A DNA stretch of 64,000 nt from Verticillium longisporum (GCA_019188255.1 JAETXT010000001.1:6634001-6698000); one strand, 5' to 3'. Shown: positions 9,045 to 22,100, numbered from the stretch's first letter. Numbers and translations: made by a program. The notes: a model not told the origin generated them from the sequence alone.

Positions 9045-12000
9045 TTTTGGCTTTGGTGCGCTGGGCTGCTTGCACTCTCTAGCCGCAGGGTATGCTGTGT
9101 CAAATCGCAGCCAGAGCAAAGTCGAGGAGGCGTGCAGTCAATGACGGGTCAAGTGGTGCTCGGAATGGAAGGCGGTGAGACGTTGGACATTGAGTCTGCA
9201 CGTCATCAGCTCCCTGGCCCGGGGATTGGGTTACAGTGGCATTTGCGCCCTGGCATATTCTACACTAAGAACCCGGAAATAGCACGCTCTGCATTTTTGT
9301 TGCGAACGGAAGCGGCTGCTTCTGATTAAGCCTCAGGGTGCCTTTCTGAAGCGTAGTCAATACAATGCCAGAGGAATGCTGCCGACCTCCTTGGTCCGAG
9401 CTGGATACTTGTGAAGCCCCGCACTGCGTCTCACGGCGGTCGCCAGCCACAAGCTGCAGCACTGATCTGGTGAATCAATGATACCGCAATTTCTTTGCCC
9501 AGCTGCCTTGTGGTCGGCAATCGTTTCTCCACCGTCTCTCACCCCCAGTCGCCCAACCTAACCATTTCGCTGAGCCATTGCTTGCCATGTGGTGTGGCCA
9601 GTGCAGGATCTTCTCCCCAGTCTGACCAACTCCAGAAGAATGCAGCTCAATTGGGTAGCGATGAGCCAGCCGCAGCCGCTGTACATCATACCGGATCGAC
9701 GCGGCGCCTCGGCGCTAACAGGTCTTCCGCTGCAGGAACCAATGCAGCTTGGAGGCGAGAACGGGGTGCGCTCTCCACCAAGGCAACCTGTGGGCATTAA
9801 CCGCATACCTCATCATCTAGTGATAGGTATCAGGCTTGGGCTTGCCGCGTATTCGCGGCTCATGGGAAGTCACCAAGTTGATGATGAGGGCGCCACGACG
9901 GGTGCCGATCTTTAGCAGTCCCGTCAGAGAGGCCGCCAATGCTGACTCCACGTAGCGAACGGGGTCGCCTGAGGTATTGTCTGCTCAGTGTTGGCGGTCT
10001 CACCGCCCCAGAGGATCGCAATACTGAATCGTGCAGTCACTGACCCTGCCGTGAAAGAGCGGCGCAATCCGGCCCCGTGTGCCGTGCCAACATCTTGGGC
10101 CGACGTTTAATGGAGAAACCAACCCCTAGGGCTTTCGGAGGCATCCCGCCAAGCCCAAATGGAGAATCATCGGCCCCTCTGCGGGTTGCGAGGACATTGG
10201 CAGCCCCCGTCAATACGACCCGGACGCTGGTGGAAGGAGTCTTCGGCGTCAAGAAAGATATTTTTGCCGACATGGGATGACATGGCGCTTGCGTAGGTAG
10301 ATGTCGAAAGCATATGATAGAAATCCTCAACAGCCTAGACGCATGACAACCGCAGCCGGCTCTCGTGGCGAGCCGACGTCAGAGAACGTCGCATCGACGG
10401 AACGGATGCTATCCTAGGCCGTGCCAGCCCCTACATGTACCAAGGTTACAGCGCGCCCCTGACAGGCGGTGCCGCAGACCTTAGTAAGAATGGAGCGACG
10501 TGAAGCCAGGGCGATCTTGAGCCCCCCTAGGTAGCGGGAGGTGTTGGGGCCAATCACGCTGTTGTCTGGCCTTCTGATACACTGCCCCGGTACAACATGG
10601 AGGTTTGCGCAACGGGGTAAGACCTGCGCATTGTCTGGCAAATGAAGGAGCCAGTGGACCAAAATAGAACCAGAGTCTGTCTTGCTCATTGGTGAGAGAC
10701 TGTTCACGATGATGTCCTCATCGTCGTTTTGAGGATATCGTGTTGCGGCCATGCACGGAACTCGGTGAAAGAGTGCCACATGTAGGAATTCGGATCGTGA
10801 CGGATCAATGACCCTCGTTCAGCCTGCTGTACCAGCCTGTACTGTACGTAAGCCGGGAAGGGGGATGCATGTCGCAATGAGACGAGCCGGGCGGAACGAG
10901 GCCAGGTATCTGACCTCAGCCCAGCCAACGCTGAGTTTTCAGTGGACCAGTAGCGGACTGGGGACTGGGAACTGGAGACTGGAAGCTCTCGTGCCGTCCA
11001 TCTGGCGCTGCCCGAGTCGGCTCAGTCTCGCGAACAGACAAGGCAGAATGATGAGGGTGCTTCAGGGTGGGGGGGGGGGCAGGCGCAAGGCGACAGACGA
11101 CAACGACGGGCAGGCGACAGGCGACAGGCGACATTGCGGGGCTAGAACCCAGCAACCAGTAGCGCCTTCCAGGGACCTTTGTCCCCCTCCACTGGTGACT
11201 GGGGCGTACCTGCCCGCCTGGCATCTCTGCTAGTCTGTTAACGGCTGGGGCGTTCCAGGGACCAGTAGCACCCACATCTTTCGACGGAAGGTGGCAGGGG
11301 GGGAAGGGGCCTTCTCTGCTCCTCACCTCCCATTTCCTTATGCTCACATGGTCCCCGAGGTTCAGGGTGGGTTTGGCCGTCCGCAGTTGTCCAGAGACCA
11401 CATACAGTACAAATCAGCAAAGGGCCTTTGCAACGGCCACACCAGGCCACACAAGCCAATCTCTCCCTTCACACTCGACTCGCACAGCGACACTCGAGTT
11501 TCTGCGTGGCCAGAGTCTGGGCCACTCTTCAGAAAGCTCATTCCCACCCCTGATCGACTCCTCGACCCCCCCGCCGCCAGCGCCCTTCGTCTGTGGCAAC
11601 AGGTGGCTTTCCCTTCCGACCTCGAACCCCCCTCCCTTCAGCCCCCCAGCCGGTAGACACGGAGCGTCGCCATCCCAGTGTTTCAAACAGGGCCAACACA
11701 AACTCGAACGAGCAGCAGCGACTTTACCTCGTCCCATTTCTCCCTTCACTTTCCTTGCGTCAAAGTGTGTCCGGAGCGGCATTCAGGGAATCAGCAGCAA
11801 AGACCAAATGCCGCGCGACCTGCCCTTCTGAGAAACGACCAACGCACCGAACCAAGCCCAAACGCATTCCCTGACCGCAGGGCTTTGGACATCGAGGCCT
11901 CGGCACGCCGGCACCACAACATAGCCAGGCGTTGGTTTGGATATATTTCTGGACCACGACAACCTCATCCTTTATTTCTTTTCCGGTTGAACCCCGTCCA

Positions 12001-12159
12001 GGACAATAATTTTGCACTTGGGATCGAAACCGCGACTGCGCAAAGGAAGCACGTGGGGTGAGGGTCCACTCGAATCGCATTCGAGCCTCCCCCTTCTTGC
12101 TACCAACAAGGCCTTCAACACTTTGAACACCGGCTGTTTTCAAGCGGTGCAAGGAAGCA
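9045..12159. other. Long gene-poor region upstream of SKT5
   Basis: About 3.1 kb with no protein I recognise in six frames; the longest frames have atypical composition. The last 0.8 kb (about 11,350-12,159) is C-rich and pyrimidine-rich, with many ACTCG/CACA motifs, and looks like a promoter plus long 5' leader for SKT5. A poly-G tract lies at about 11,071-11,079. The 9.3-10.8 kb part shows nothing that can be called. Confidence 0.45.
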
Positions 12160-15100
12160 ATGGCGTACGAGGGCGGTTATCCGGCGCAGCGGCCTTACCC
12201 TGGCCCTGGAGCGCAACGGCCAGGTCCACCTCTCGAAGCCTATCATCAAGGCCCTCCCCAACACTACGATGCGCCTCAGCAGCAATACGACGGCTACCAG
12301 GACAACTATGCATATGATCAATATGACAATGGTGGTTATGGTCAGAACTATGGCGGGCAGCACCATCACGACCAGGGCTATGGTCGTGGCCCTCCACCGA
12401 ACCAGCAATATCCTCCCCAAGATCGATACGGCCCTGGCCCTGGCCCTGGCCCTGGGCGTGGAGGCCGGCCGCCGATGGGACGGGGTGGTCCGATGGCGAG
12501 GCCCCCAACCGCTGACTCTGCAAGAAGCGCCCCTCTCCCTCCTCGAGGCGGCCCTCCTGGCCCTGGCAGAGGCTTTGCAAATGGTCCACCGGCAAGAGGT
12601 GGCAGGCCGATGCAGTATGAGCGTTCGGCGAACTCTGACCCGGCATGTGAGTACAGCATACGCATGTTTGAGTTGCTTACCGTACTGACAATGATCAGCG
12701 AGCCGTCAGCGACCCTCTTTGGATGCAGGCCAAATCAGTCCTGACACGGTTGGAGGATTCGGCGGCGCCTTTCCGGTTTTCCCTGGCCATCAGCGCCGGG
12801 CAGATTTTGAACAAGAGTCAGATATGATCAGCCAGATGGCCGGCATGGACATCGCAGGGCCGCGAAACGGGCCTCCTCCCGGAGGCAGTGGTGCCCAGCG
12901 TAGTCAGATGCGATCTTCTGAGGGCGATTATGGCCGGCCTCCCATGGATGCCAGAGGTCCTCCCCGAGGCTACCAACAATATGAGAATTCGCGTCGAGGC
13001 CCAGCTCCAGCACCCCAGTTTGGCGCCAAATACCGAGACGACGCATATGGGGCTCCTCCGCCAGCCAACGAATTCGGCCCGCCAGATCGCAGTATGACAA
13101 TGCCGACAAACGTTGATCCCATGGCTCGGGGGCCTCCTCAACGTACGGGAACAATGCCGTACAATACAGCGCCTGACCGAGGGCTGCCACCGCCAGCAAG
13201 GCCGGCGACGTCGCAAAGTCACCGGCCACCCCCTCAACGCATGTACCCGCCGGTCCAAGAGGTCCCGCAGTCTGCGGGGGGCTACGGGGGCTACGATAAC
13301 GGTGACCAGGGCTATTACGGGGGCGATCACCAAGAAGTAGTTGGTGACGTTCTCGATTCGTATTACACTCCCTCGCGGATGAGCAACCCGGAGTATACGC
13401 GAAACCCGCCATTCGTAAACTCGGGAGCTCCCAGTTTTGAAGAACCCGGCAGGGCCCGCGGGTCTCTCGACCATCAGAGACACCCTGGAATGCCGTCAGG
13501 ACCACAACCCGGGCCAGGGCGCACACCGGACCTCAGGGGCATGAAATCCCAACCAAATTTGAGGCAACCCCAAGCGGCTGTGTTCGAGATGGTAGGCGAT
13601 GCGCCTCCCATGCCTCCGATCAACGGCGCACGGCATGGCCCTTTCCAGGATTCATATGATCAGAATGGTTGGGAACATCAGTCGGGTGCGGGCGGGCCAG
13701 TCCCGGTGAGATCTGGTCTACCGAATGGCCCCGCGCCCCAGCGATCGGAAACCTTGCCTCACCATCCAGCGCCAGTGCGTCCCGGGCACATGGCAGGCTC
13801 CGCCATGAACGTGAACGACCGACCGATGCCAGTGCGCAACTACAATGGCACATCGCAAAGCCCGATGGCCGGCCCACAACAACAAGCTCCTCCCGAACCG
13901 CAACGGAATTCTGGAACGCCCGCCTCGACCAAAGCAGCCCAACCACCCGTAACAAACGAGGAGCTCGAGCACCTACGCATGGTCATCAAGAACGACCCCA
14001 ACGACCAAGAATCTGCTCTACGACTGGCCAAACGACTTATCGAAGCGGCTGATGTGCTTGTTGCCAAGATTGCCGACCAACGAGGCCGAGGCCGCGCACG
14101 GGAACGATACCTGATGGACGCGAGCAAAAGCCTGAAGCAGTTATCGAACGCCCAGAACCTCGTCTCAATGTTACTGTACGCCGACTCACTCGGACGTGGC
14201 TTGTTCAGTGCTGAGCCGGAGAACAAGGAGGCTTTCACCTTGTACCAATCGGCCGCCAAGCTCGGGCACGCCGCTGCTGCGTACAGGACAGCTGTGTGTT
14301 GCGAAATTGGCAATGAAGATGGTGGCGGCACGAGGCGTGACCCGTTGAAGGCGATACAGTGGTACAAGAGAGCTGCAACGCTCGGCGACACGCCTGCCAT
14401 GTACAAGGTGGGCATGATACTGCTCAAGGGTCTGCTCGGCCAGCAGAAGAACCCGCGGGAGGCGGTAGGCTGGCTCAAGCGCGCTGCCGAGCGCGCCGAC
14501 CCTGAGAACCCACATGCGCTTCACGAACTTGGCTTGCTCTACGAATCAGCCGGGCCGAACGATGCGATTGTCAAGGATGAGACATATGCACTGCAACTAT
14601 TCCAGCAGGCGGCAGAGCTGGGTTACAAGTTTTCCCAGTTCCGCCTTGGCTGCGTGTATGAGTACGGACTCATGGGCTGCCCCGTCGACCCAAGACAGTC
14701 CATCATGTGGTATTCCAAGGCTGCCACCCAGGAAGAGCATCAGGCCGAGTTGGCCCTGAGTGGCTGGTACCTGACCGGAAGCGAGGGAGTTCTCCAGCAG
14801 AGCGACACCGAAGCATACCTATGGGCGCGGAAGGCCGCGATCGCGGGCTTGGCCAAGGCTGAGTATGCCATGGGTTACTTTACCGAGGTGGGCATTGGTG
14901 CGCCAGCGAACTTGGAGGATGCAAAGCGCTGGTACTGGCGTGCAGCCGGTAAGTATGGTGACCCTGAGACGTGATAGTCGGTAACTGACCGACTATTCTT
15001 TGCAGCCCAAGATTTCCCCAAAGCGCGTGAGCGACTAGAGGATCTGAAGAGAGTCGGCAATGGCAAAGCAGGACCCCGACAGCGCGAGCGTGTGTCGCGG

Positions 15101-15188
15101 AGCAAGATGGGTAACCAACAGGAGGGTGAGTTTTCGGCCTGGACATAATTGGAATCAGCACCGACTAACGGCTCCAGTGTTTCGATGA
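12160..15188 (+). CDS. SKT5: SKT5-type chitin synthase activator, Sel1 repeats
   Basis: Four exons: 12160-12646, 12699-14948, 15006-15125 and 15178-15188; introns 52, 57 and 52 nt; 955 aa. Skt5/Chs4 proteins bind class IV chitin synthase (Chs3 type), target it to the plasma membrane at septation and polarity sites, and activate it. The first 600 or so residues are disordered and rich in Pro, Gly, Gln and Tyr, with short GPGPGPG and RGGRP stretches. Residues about 650-920 hold tandem Sel1 repeats (for example AFTLYQSAAKLGHAAAAYR, AIQWYKRAATLGDTPAMYKVG, ALQLFQQAAELGYKFSQFRLG, AKRWYWRAA). The predicted protein ends Gln-Glu-Val-Phe-Arg after an 11-nt last exon, so the C-terminal CaaX farnesylation box of yeast Skt5 is not visible. 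The C-terminal splice choice is the least certain part. Confidence 0.93.
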
Positions 15189-16418
15189 ACTGGCACAAAG
15201 CACAGAAACAGACATACGGATGTGCGGAGCTGCAGCCGGGCTGCCTCCTCTCACGTGGAACGAACAACGTGCGCTAGATAATAATTGCCCAATGCTAATG
15301 AGCAATGCAAACGAGTAAAGGGCATGCAACAAATGGTTGGACTTGTACTACCTCGAGAAGCGATCAGCTGCATACATGGAGCTTGGCGGACCGGCAGAGC
15401 CAGGACAGGCTCTATATTTCACAATCGACGGCGAGTCCAAGGAGATTGACGAGCAGGGACCTGTCTGTATTCAGGTCGAGTTAATGAGGTTGGTGGCTGG
15501 TCCAAGATGACGATCGCCGTCGGAGGGAGGAGTGGCCAATGCAGCCATGTCAGGTATCAGGCAATGTCGGCATCATGTAGCACTGAGGTGGTTCCTGACT
15601 TTGAGTTCTGCGAGCAAATGCATGGGCCTGGGGATGATAGGTACTTGCTCTAATACGCAGAACTCCCATGACTATATCGTTAAATAGACGACTTGGACAT
15701 GGTCACTGGCATTGAGAGGTATAGCTTGCCTCATGCCTCGATGTGTAACAATAGGCATTTCAGTCAAAGTAACGTCAATGGTACACGGTGGCCTCGAAAA
15801 TTGATTCTCTCGCGCAATCAGCTTCATCAGGGACGCATCCCATGATTCTCAGTCCTGCACCAACCGTGCTTGCACACGATTCCTGTTTGCCTGCCATACG
15901 ACGTTCCAGTTCGCCTGATGGATCTACGAAATATGCTCTCTAATTCCAAGACTACAGGACATCCAATACCCGTAGCCTTGACAACTCGTAGCAACTAGTC
16001 AAGACCGACAGACGAGGTTGTGTTCACGCCGGATTCCCAAGTCAGATAATCATTTACGGCGCTCTAGCGACGCTACTTTACAAGAATAGCCTGCCAGGCA
16101 GTGCCTGCAGAACGTCTATCCTCTAGCCCGCCTCCTCAATCGGTCCACCTGACCAGCGCGAAGTAAAGAAAAAAAGACGTCTTCGAGAAGGAGAAGAAAA
16201 CGCTGTCGATGCCAGGCAAATCTCCTGATCCAGCCCTCTCATTCCTCGTCGAAAGTCGGTGCTCTAAATCGCCTCGCACGACCCAGACCACTCGCTTCTC
16301 CTCCCCTGTACGCCTCGGGCGCGCGCCTCGCGTAGCCCAGGCCATTCCCCCGCAGCCAAGTCTACCACGGCCCAGTCATCGTACAGACATGTGTCGGTTG
16401 GTGAGTGTATGCCGCCCT
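15189..16418. other. Convergent intergenic region SKT5 / MPC2
   Basis: 1.2 kb between two stop codons. No reading frame of substance, no tRNA and no repeats were seen. Probably two 3' untranslated regions and spacer. Confidence 0.45.
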
Positions 16419-17267
16419 CTAGGACGAGGGGCTGGAGGTGCTGTCCTTGATGGGGTTGGGGACGTTGTCCTTGACGTCCTGCTTGAGGTCCTCGACGACG
16501 CCGGCGACGGAGCCCTTCTTGGACTGCTCGTACATCAGGATGCGGGTGACCTGGATGATGCCGACGATGCCCATGAAGAAGTTGACGGTGGCGAGGCTGC
16601 GAGACAGGTCAGAGGGGAGATGCTCGCTCGCGGCGTCGTGGACAGACGGCGCAGAGAGCACTTACAGGATGTTGCGGGGCTTGATGATCAAGCACCAACG
16701 GGTCCAGATGAGGCCCGTCGCTGTGAGGGCGCCGTTCTGGGTCAGGGAGAGCTTCTCGGCGGGGCGGAAGAAGTCGGAGATGCCGGCGATGACGATTGCC
16801 CACTATGGTCGCGGTTAGCACGGATGCTCTGTCTGTCTGGCACCTTCCGGGCGTATCCCGTTTCCCGCGCATCTTGGTAGTTGCTGCATGCCTATCCACG
16901 TCCAGCAGTCCCCACGGCACAGAGCTCTGCCGAAACTTCTGGGGGCTGTATGCTACGCAGTCTCATGGGAATACAAGGAACAACACGGAGAGAGAAAGCC
17001 CCGTCGTACCTTCATGACGGGCGCCCAGAAGTGCACCGTCTTCAAGCCAATGGGGCTGTCCCACATGCGCTTGAACCAGCTCTGCTGAGCCTGGCTCTCG
17101 GCGCCGGCGTCGGCGCTCTGCCAGCGCTTAGAACCCTCGCGGAAGATCCTCGCGCGGAAGGCGGGGTTCTGGAAGGCGGCGCGGGTACGGGCGCCGGCGG
17201 CACCGGTGAACATTTGCCGCTGGAAGATGGGCCGCGAGGCGCGGAGGATGTTGGTCGTGGGGGCCAT
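16419..17267 (-). CDS. MPC2: Mitochondrial pyruvate carrier subunit (MPC2 type)
   Basis: Three exons on the minus strand: 17267-17010, 16802-16666 and 16596-16419; introns 207 and 67 nt; 190 aa. It is one subunit of the heterodimeric inner-membrane carrier that imports pyruvate. The first 60 or so residues are Arg/Ala-rich with few acids, a mitochondrial presequence-like region. The MPC domain follows: RMWDSPIGLKTVHFWAPVMKW, then the helix AIVIAGISDFFRPAEKLSL, then TGLIWTRWCLIIKPRNILLA and NFFMGIVGIIQ. The DFFRPAEKLS motif and the WTRW...IKPRN motif place it with MPC2/MPC3 rather than MPC1. The acidic/Ser C-terminal tail is a fungal extension. It is head to head with the complex I B8 subunit gene across 630 bp. 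Confidence 0.95.
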
Positions 17268-17897
17268 CTTGCCGTCCGTTGGTGTGGAGGGAGTCTTGGG
17301 ATGGATTTCTGTTGAGTACCTAGGGTCGAAGGAGGGTCGACAAGCAGCGTGGTTCGGAGATCGCAGTCGTCGAAGAGGTTGTCTTGTAGAGCGGCGGTCG
17401 GGGCGGGCGGGAGAGAGCGGAGATGGACGTTTAGGTGCGATTGTCACGACGTTGGGAGAGCGGTTGTTCGTCTAACCCAAAAGCTCCGATCCTGGGCGGG
17501 CAACTTTTGACGTGTGGAGGATCTTGTTGGAGGAATTGGATTGGCGTTGGGCGGAGTTAACCGGAAACAAGCGCCAGCCAACGAGCCAGCGATAACGGGA
17601 TGGCTTCCGAGACCCTTTTGTGCAGCCCCCGAGCAGTTGTGCAGCCCCCGAGCAGTTGTGCAGCCCCCGAGCAGTTGTGCAGCCCCCGAGCAGTTGTGCA
17701 ATTTCCATGCATCAGCGTCTAAAGCGGGTTATGCACGAGGTGGGTAATCCGAGCAATGTGAATCGTCAACTTTCGTCAATCCTCAACGCCAGAGCTTCCA
17801 TCCACCCCCCCCGATTGAGCAACCACAACAAGATACCCTTGCTGAGCCATTGAACCACCACACCCGCTTGAACCTACGCCGCCACACGCCAGCGATC
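17268..17897. promoter_or_regulatory. Bidirectional promoter of MPC2 and the complex I B8 subunit
   Basis: 630 bp between two divergent nuclear genes for mitochondrial inner-membrane proteins. It contains a perfect 19-bp minisatellite (17621-17700). Both genes feed respiration (pyruvate entry and NADH oxidation), so coordinated control is plausible but not shown. Confidence 0.6.
17621..17700. repeat. 19-bp minisatellite, 4.2 perfect copies
   Basis: The unit TGCAGCCCCCGAGCAGTTG starts at 17621, 17640, 17659 and 17678, followed by a partial TGCA. The copies are identical. Each carries CAGTTG and a C5 run. It lies inside the divergent promoter, about 200 bp upstream of the plus-strand ATG. Confidence 0.95.
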
Positions 17898-18325
17898 ATG
17901 TCTGGCAAGTACGCTTTCACCACGGCCCTCAAGGAGGTGCGCTTCCTCTTCTGCCAGACCTCCGAGCACAGCGCCGCGACCAGGTATGCAAGCAACCCTC
18001 CTCTACCGCCGGCCCATCGTCCTCCATTCTGACCTCTCGTTTCCTCGGCCAGGTCTTTCCTCACGAGGACATACCCCACCATGAAGAAGCACAACCCTCA
18101 GACCCCCATCATGCTGCGCGAAGCGGCCGGCACCCTGCCCAAGGTGTTTGCGCGATACGGTTAGCACACGCCTCGAAACCACCCTCAGACGACGAGAACA
18201 AAACCGAACAAGCCCGCTGACATGTCGGTGTAGAATACGGCGTCGAGAAGTCGCAGAGCCTCGAGGGCCTGTCCGACAAGCAGATCGAGGAGACCGTGAC
18301 TGGGCTGGTCAGGACCACGGCGTAG
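17898..18325 (+). CDS. NADH dehydrogenase complex I subunit B8 (NDUFA2, 10.5 kDa)
   Basis: Three exons: 17898-17983, 18053-18159 and 18234-18325; introns 69 and 74 nt; 94 aa, the usual length. It is an accessory subunit of respiratory complex I on the matrix arm, with a thioredoxin-like fold. Conserved features are KEVRFLFCQTSEHSAATR, then TRTYPTMKKHNPQTPIMLRE, then AAGTLPKVFARYEYG and the C-terminal helix DKQIEETVTGLV. The Cys in FLFCQ is the one retained in fungal subunits. There is no cleavable presequence, as expected for this subunit. It shares its promoter with MPC2. Confidence 0.95.
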
Positions 18326-19130
18326 AGTGTTGGTCACGTTTGCTAGCAGGGAGGAAGACGAGGCCGACAGCGCACCTCTGTACATTACCGGCTGAATAGA
18401 CTGACTGGTACCGTTTACTTGTCGAGGATTGCATCCCATGGCGATGCAGGCTTCGGTCATTCCATGTTTCGCACCCAAACGCTGGCATATCACTGCAGAA
18501 TATCGACATCTTACCCTTGATCCAGTTGATTCACTATCAAAGTTCTTAACCTAGAAGCTCTCACTACGAAAGGATCCACGCACATGCACAGCGCGTCTGC
18601 ATCCATCGTCTTCTCAACCCCTTGCGATTCCGTTATCTGGCCACGGCACAGAAGCAAGCAAGCAAGCAAGCAAGCACAGCTCAACGCTCTTATGGCGGTA
18701 TTGCCGCTCGCAAACAACTGTCCCCGAATGCACGTCCGGCCAGAGAGCCTTGGCTCCAGCGACCATGCGCTCAAATCAGGTCGCAGAAAGACCTCGGAGC
18801 ATCATCCTACTGCTTGCTGTCCTCCTTACCAGCAGACGAGTCATCGACTTCCTTCTGCTTGGCAGGCAGCGAGCCCGTTCCTTCGCCCTTTGGAACACCA
18901 CCCGACGTCAGCTTGCTCATGGCCGACTTGAGAGGCGAGGTCAATTTGGTCAGCGCGCCAAAAGCCGTCAAGCCCTTGGTCGCGTCAGCGTCGTCCTTGG
19001 AAGGAGACGGCAGCGCTGGAAACTCGGCAGCTCCCAGGCCGGGGCCGCTTACGCTGTCAGTTGTGCCTTCGGCGACCTTTTCGCCGCGCTTGGCCTTGCC
19101 GTTGCCGGAAGAGCCCGAGGGTCCCTGCTG
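18326..19130. other. Convergent intergenic region
   Basis: 805 bp between the B8 subunit stop and the stop of the RRM protein on the other strand. It contains an (AAGC)n microsatellite near 18653-18676 and no recognisable gene. Confidence 0.45.
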
Positions 19131-22100
19131 CTAGTCTGGGTGGGCCTGCTGGGTCTTCTGGTGCTGGCTCTGGTTTCGGTTCTGGTCGTGCTGAGCCTTC
19201 TTGTTCTTCTTGTTGTTGTTGTTCCAGACCTTGGACTTCTTATGCTTCGGCTGACGCGACCGAGCAACGTCTGAACAGGTGGCGCTGTTGGTGTGGGATT
19301 TCTCAGTGGAGATGGCATCAAGGGGCATGACATCTGGATGCTCGACATGACCTGGCTGGCTCTGAGTGTCCACACCTGGCTGGCTCTGCGTGTCCACGCC
19401 AGGCTGGCTCTGCGTGTCCACACCAGGCTGGCTCTGCGTGTCCAGACCTGGCTGATAAACCTTTTTGCCCCCCTCATAGTGGCGCGTGTGGTTGAGTTGC
19501 TCCTCAATGGACGCATGCTGCGCGGAGAAGGCGTTGCCCGGGGGCGAAGCAGCGCGCGTTGACGGCGCGTATGTAACGGCGGCCGGGCGGAGCGCGAATG
19601 AAGGCTTCGCCCCGGGTGGAGGCGAGATAGACTCGTCCCTCTCGTTGTTCCCACGATTGTGGCCCTTTGTGTTCTTAGGAGTGCAGCCCGGCGTGGCGGT
19701 GTGGGACGACGTGTCGGAGACGATGCTGTCCTGATGCCGGTGCTGCTGGTGATAGACGCGATGCTGGGCTCCCAGGCCCAGGGGGACGAGGCCGCGGAGG
19801 TCAACCGCTGAGGCTCGTTTGAGGAGACCCCCGGCGGGCGAAGCAAACTCGCGAGCCTTGGGGTTGAGAGCACTTCCAGCGCTGACAACACGTCGAGGCG
19901 TGGACGAGGCGTCTCCGCAGCTCGACGCCGGGGGCGTGCTGGGCTGGTTGGCCGAGTCGCGCAACTTATTCCCAGCTTTGAGGGACTCGACGCTGGTCTG
20001 GCGAGACTTGGCCGAGTGCCACGACTCTGCGACGCTGCTTCCGTCTACGGTGGCCGGGGACGAAGCGACTGGAAGCTCCAGTGACGAGTCGGGCACGTGA
20101 ATGTTGAGAGCCTTGGGCTTTTCTGGACCATCGGCGGCATGAACTGAATCAACGGCCTCCGGGTGTGCCTGGGTACCTGAAGAAGAATCGGCATCGACAG
20201 GAGTGACAGTGATATCAGGATGGCCAGTAGTATCATGTTGGCAAACCTCTTTGTTGCTGTCATCCTGTAGTCGCTTGGACGGCGACTGGGACGCCGGGCT
20301 TTCTTTGCTCGTCCTCTTGGACGGCGAAAGGAGATGCTCGTCGGGTTGATGTCCGATGCGCTCAGGCGAGGTGGCGGAGATGAGCTTGGTGTTGCCAGCA
20401 GAGTCGACGCCAGGATGCTGAATGGCACCGGTTGTGAGCACGTCTCCACCAGTCATCTTCTTCTTCCTCTTCGAGGTTTTCTTCTTGCTGGACTTTCCAT
20501 TAGGTGTGACAGAAGACTTGGAGAAGTTGCGCGGTATGCTCGAAGACCCCTCTTGCTGTGTACCAGCCTGCTGTTGACTGCAGCTCCTGGCGACAATGGG
20601 TTCGTCGCCTTCGCCCGCATCGCAGATTTCACTCTGACGCCATCGGCGGCCAGAAGGTTCAGAAGTAACCGTGGTCAACGACTTCGGCTTTCCCTTTCCA
20701 TCAGAGGTCGTTGCCAAGGGCCCGACATGGGCCTCCGACGGGTTCGTAGAAGTGCTGACGAAGGGATCGTCTGCCTGTGCAATCGGGGCCCTCTCACTGG
20801 GACGAGGGGTAGTGACCTTGGTGGGAGTCTGCGCGGCAGATGAGCCTACAGAACCCTGGTCAAACATCTTGACAGGAGAAGGCTGGTTGCTGCCGATCTT
20901 GAGCATAGATGCATAGGTAGTCGGGACGGCGACCTCTTCCGTGGCGGCCTTGGGCGTCCCAACACCAGCGCTGCCAATGTCGTTCTTGGCATCGTTGCTG
21001 GCAAAGAATTTGGCCTTCTGGGTGGCTTCACGGCGACCAGCATCCATCTTCTTCGACGTGGCATCCTCCTCCGACTGCTCTGGGCTCCGAGGCAAGCGAA
21101 CCGTGCAGGCCTTGCTTAGAGTTCTGACCGTATCAGTGGCAACGTCAAAATGCTCGCCTTGAAGCTTGATTCCGGAAAGATTGCCGGCTCCAGACAGTTC
21201 AGGGCGGCGCTGTGCCTTGTCCTTGGAAGCAATGCTTGCAGCCCCCTTCTCAGTGTCCTGTCTGGCGCGGGCACCAGACTCAGGAACGGCGGGACAAGGC
21301 GGCATTGAAACCCCAGGGGCCTGCGCATGATACCATGGATGGTATTGTTGAGCAGGAGACTGGGCAATCTTCCCCACGGGGAGGACAGGACCCATGGATG
21401 CTATAGCACCCGCACCGGTGGCGGCCTGCGGAGGGAAGAAGCTGCCGTTGTTTCCAATGCCAGGCGTGAAGTAGTTGGGGGGCAAAGCAAGCTGATGCAT
21501 CATGACAGAACTCGTCGCCGAGGGCGTGCTGCCAGAGGCACGGCGAGGCGAACCTTGAGACGTGACCGTGGCATTGGACATCAGCCGGGGACGCTGCCCT
21601 CCGTAAACGGCATTCCGCTGCGTGAAGGAGTTACGACGGCCGTTGCCGCCGTGGAGCAGCTGAGAGCCGTTCATTCGAGCCCATTCAGCACCGTAGTCTG
21701 ACCGATAAGGGGCACTCGTGACAATGTTACAGGATAGCTCTCGGCACACAATGTTGGGGGCGTTGGCCGCTTCCATGATGCGAGCAGCGGATTTGAATCT
21801 GTCAGGCATGTCAGTGTCAGCGTCAGTTATCTTGGCCAGGTTCCACACCGCTGAGGTGCTTACCGAGCTGTGTAGGCCAAGGCGGATCCAACAGCCTTCT
21901 TATATGGGAAGACATGCTCAACCTCTCCGTAGCGAGCCATCTCGCGATGGATGGTCTCCCTGATTTCTGCATCAGGAATGGAGGTTTGCAGCTGGGGTTT
22001 GAAGGAAATGTGCACGGAACGGTTGCGGGTCTCGCAAATGGAGCAGCTGCAAGGGATATAGTCCCAGTACGTGTCGCTCGGACCGGCATTGGGACACGGA

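Noticed and set aside
10037..10779. Possible gene fragments between CBP4 and SKT5
   Set aside because: Frames of about 100-120 codons exist on the minus strand but show no domain, no consistent splice joins and no conserved pattern that I can recognise.
12818..13526. Antisense frames of over 220 codons in SKT5
   Set aside because: They lie within the Pro/Gly-rich disordered part of SKT5, whose codon use leaves other frames open; no protein character.
17621..17700. Regular 19-bp repeats considered as a CRISPR-like array
   Set aside because: The repeats are directly adjacent without spacers and the host is a eukaryote; it is a simple minisatellite.
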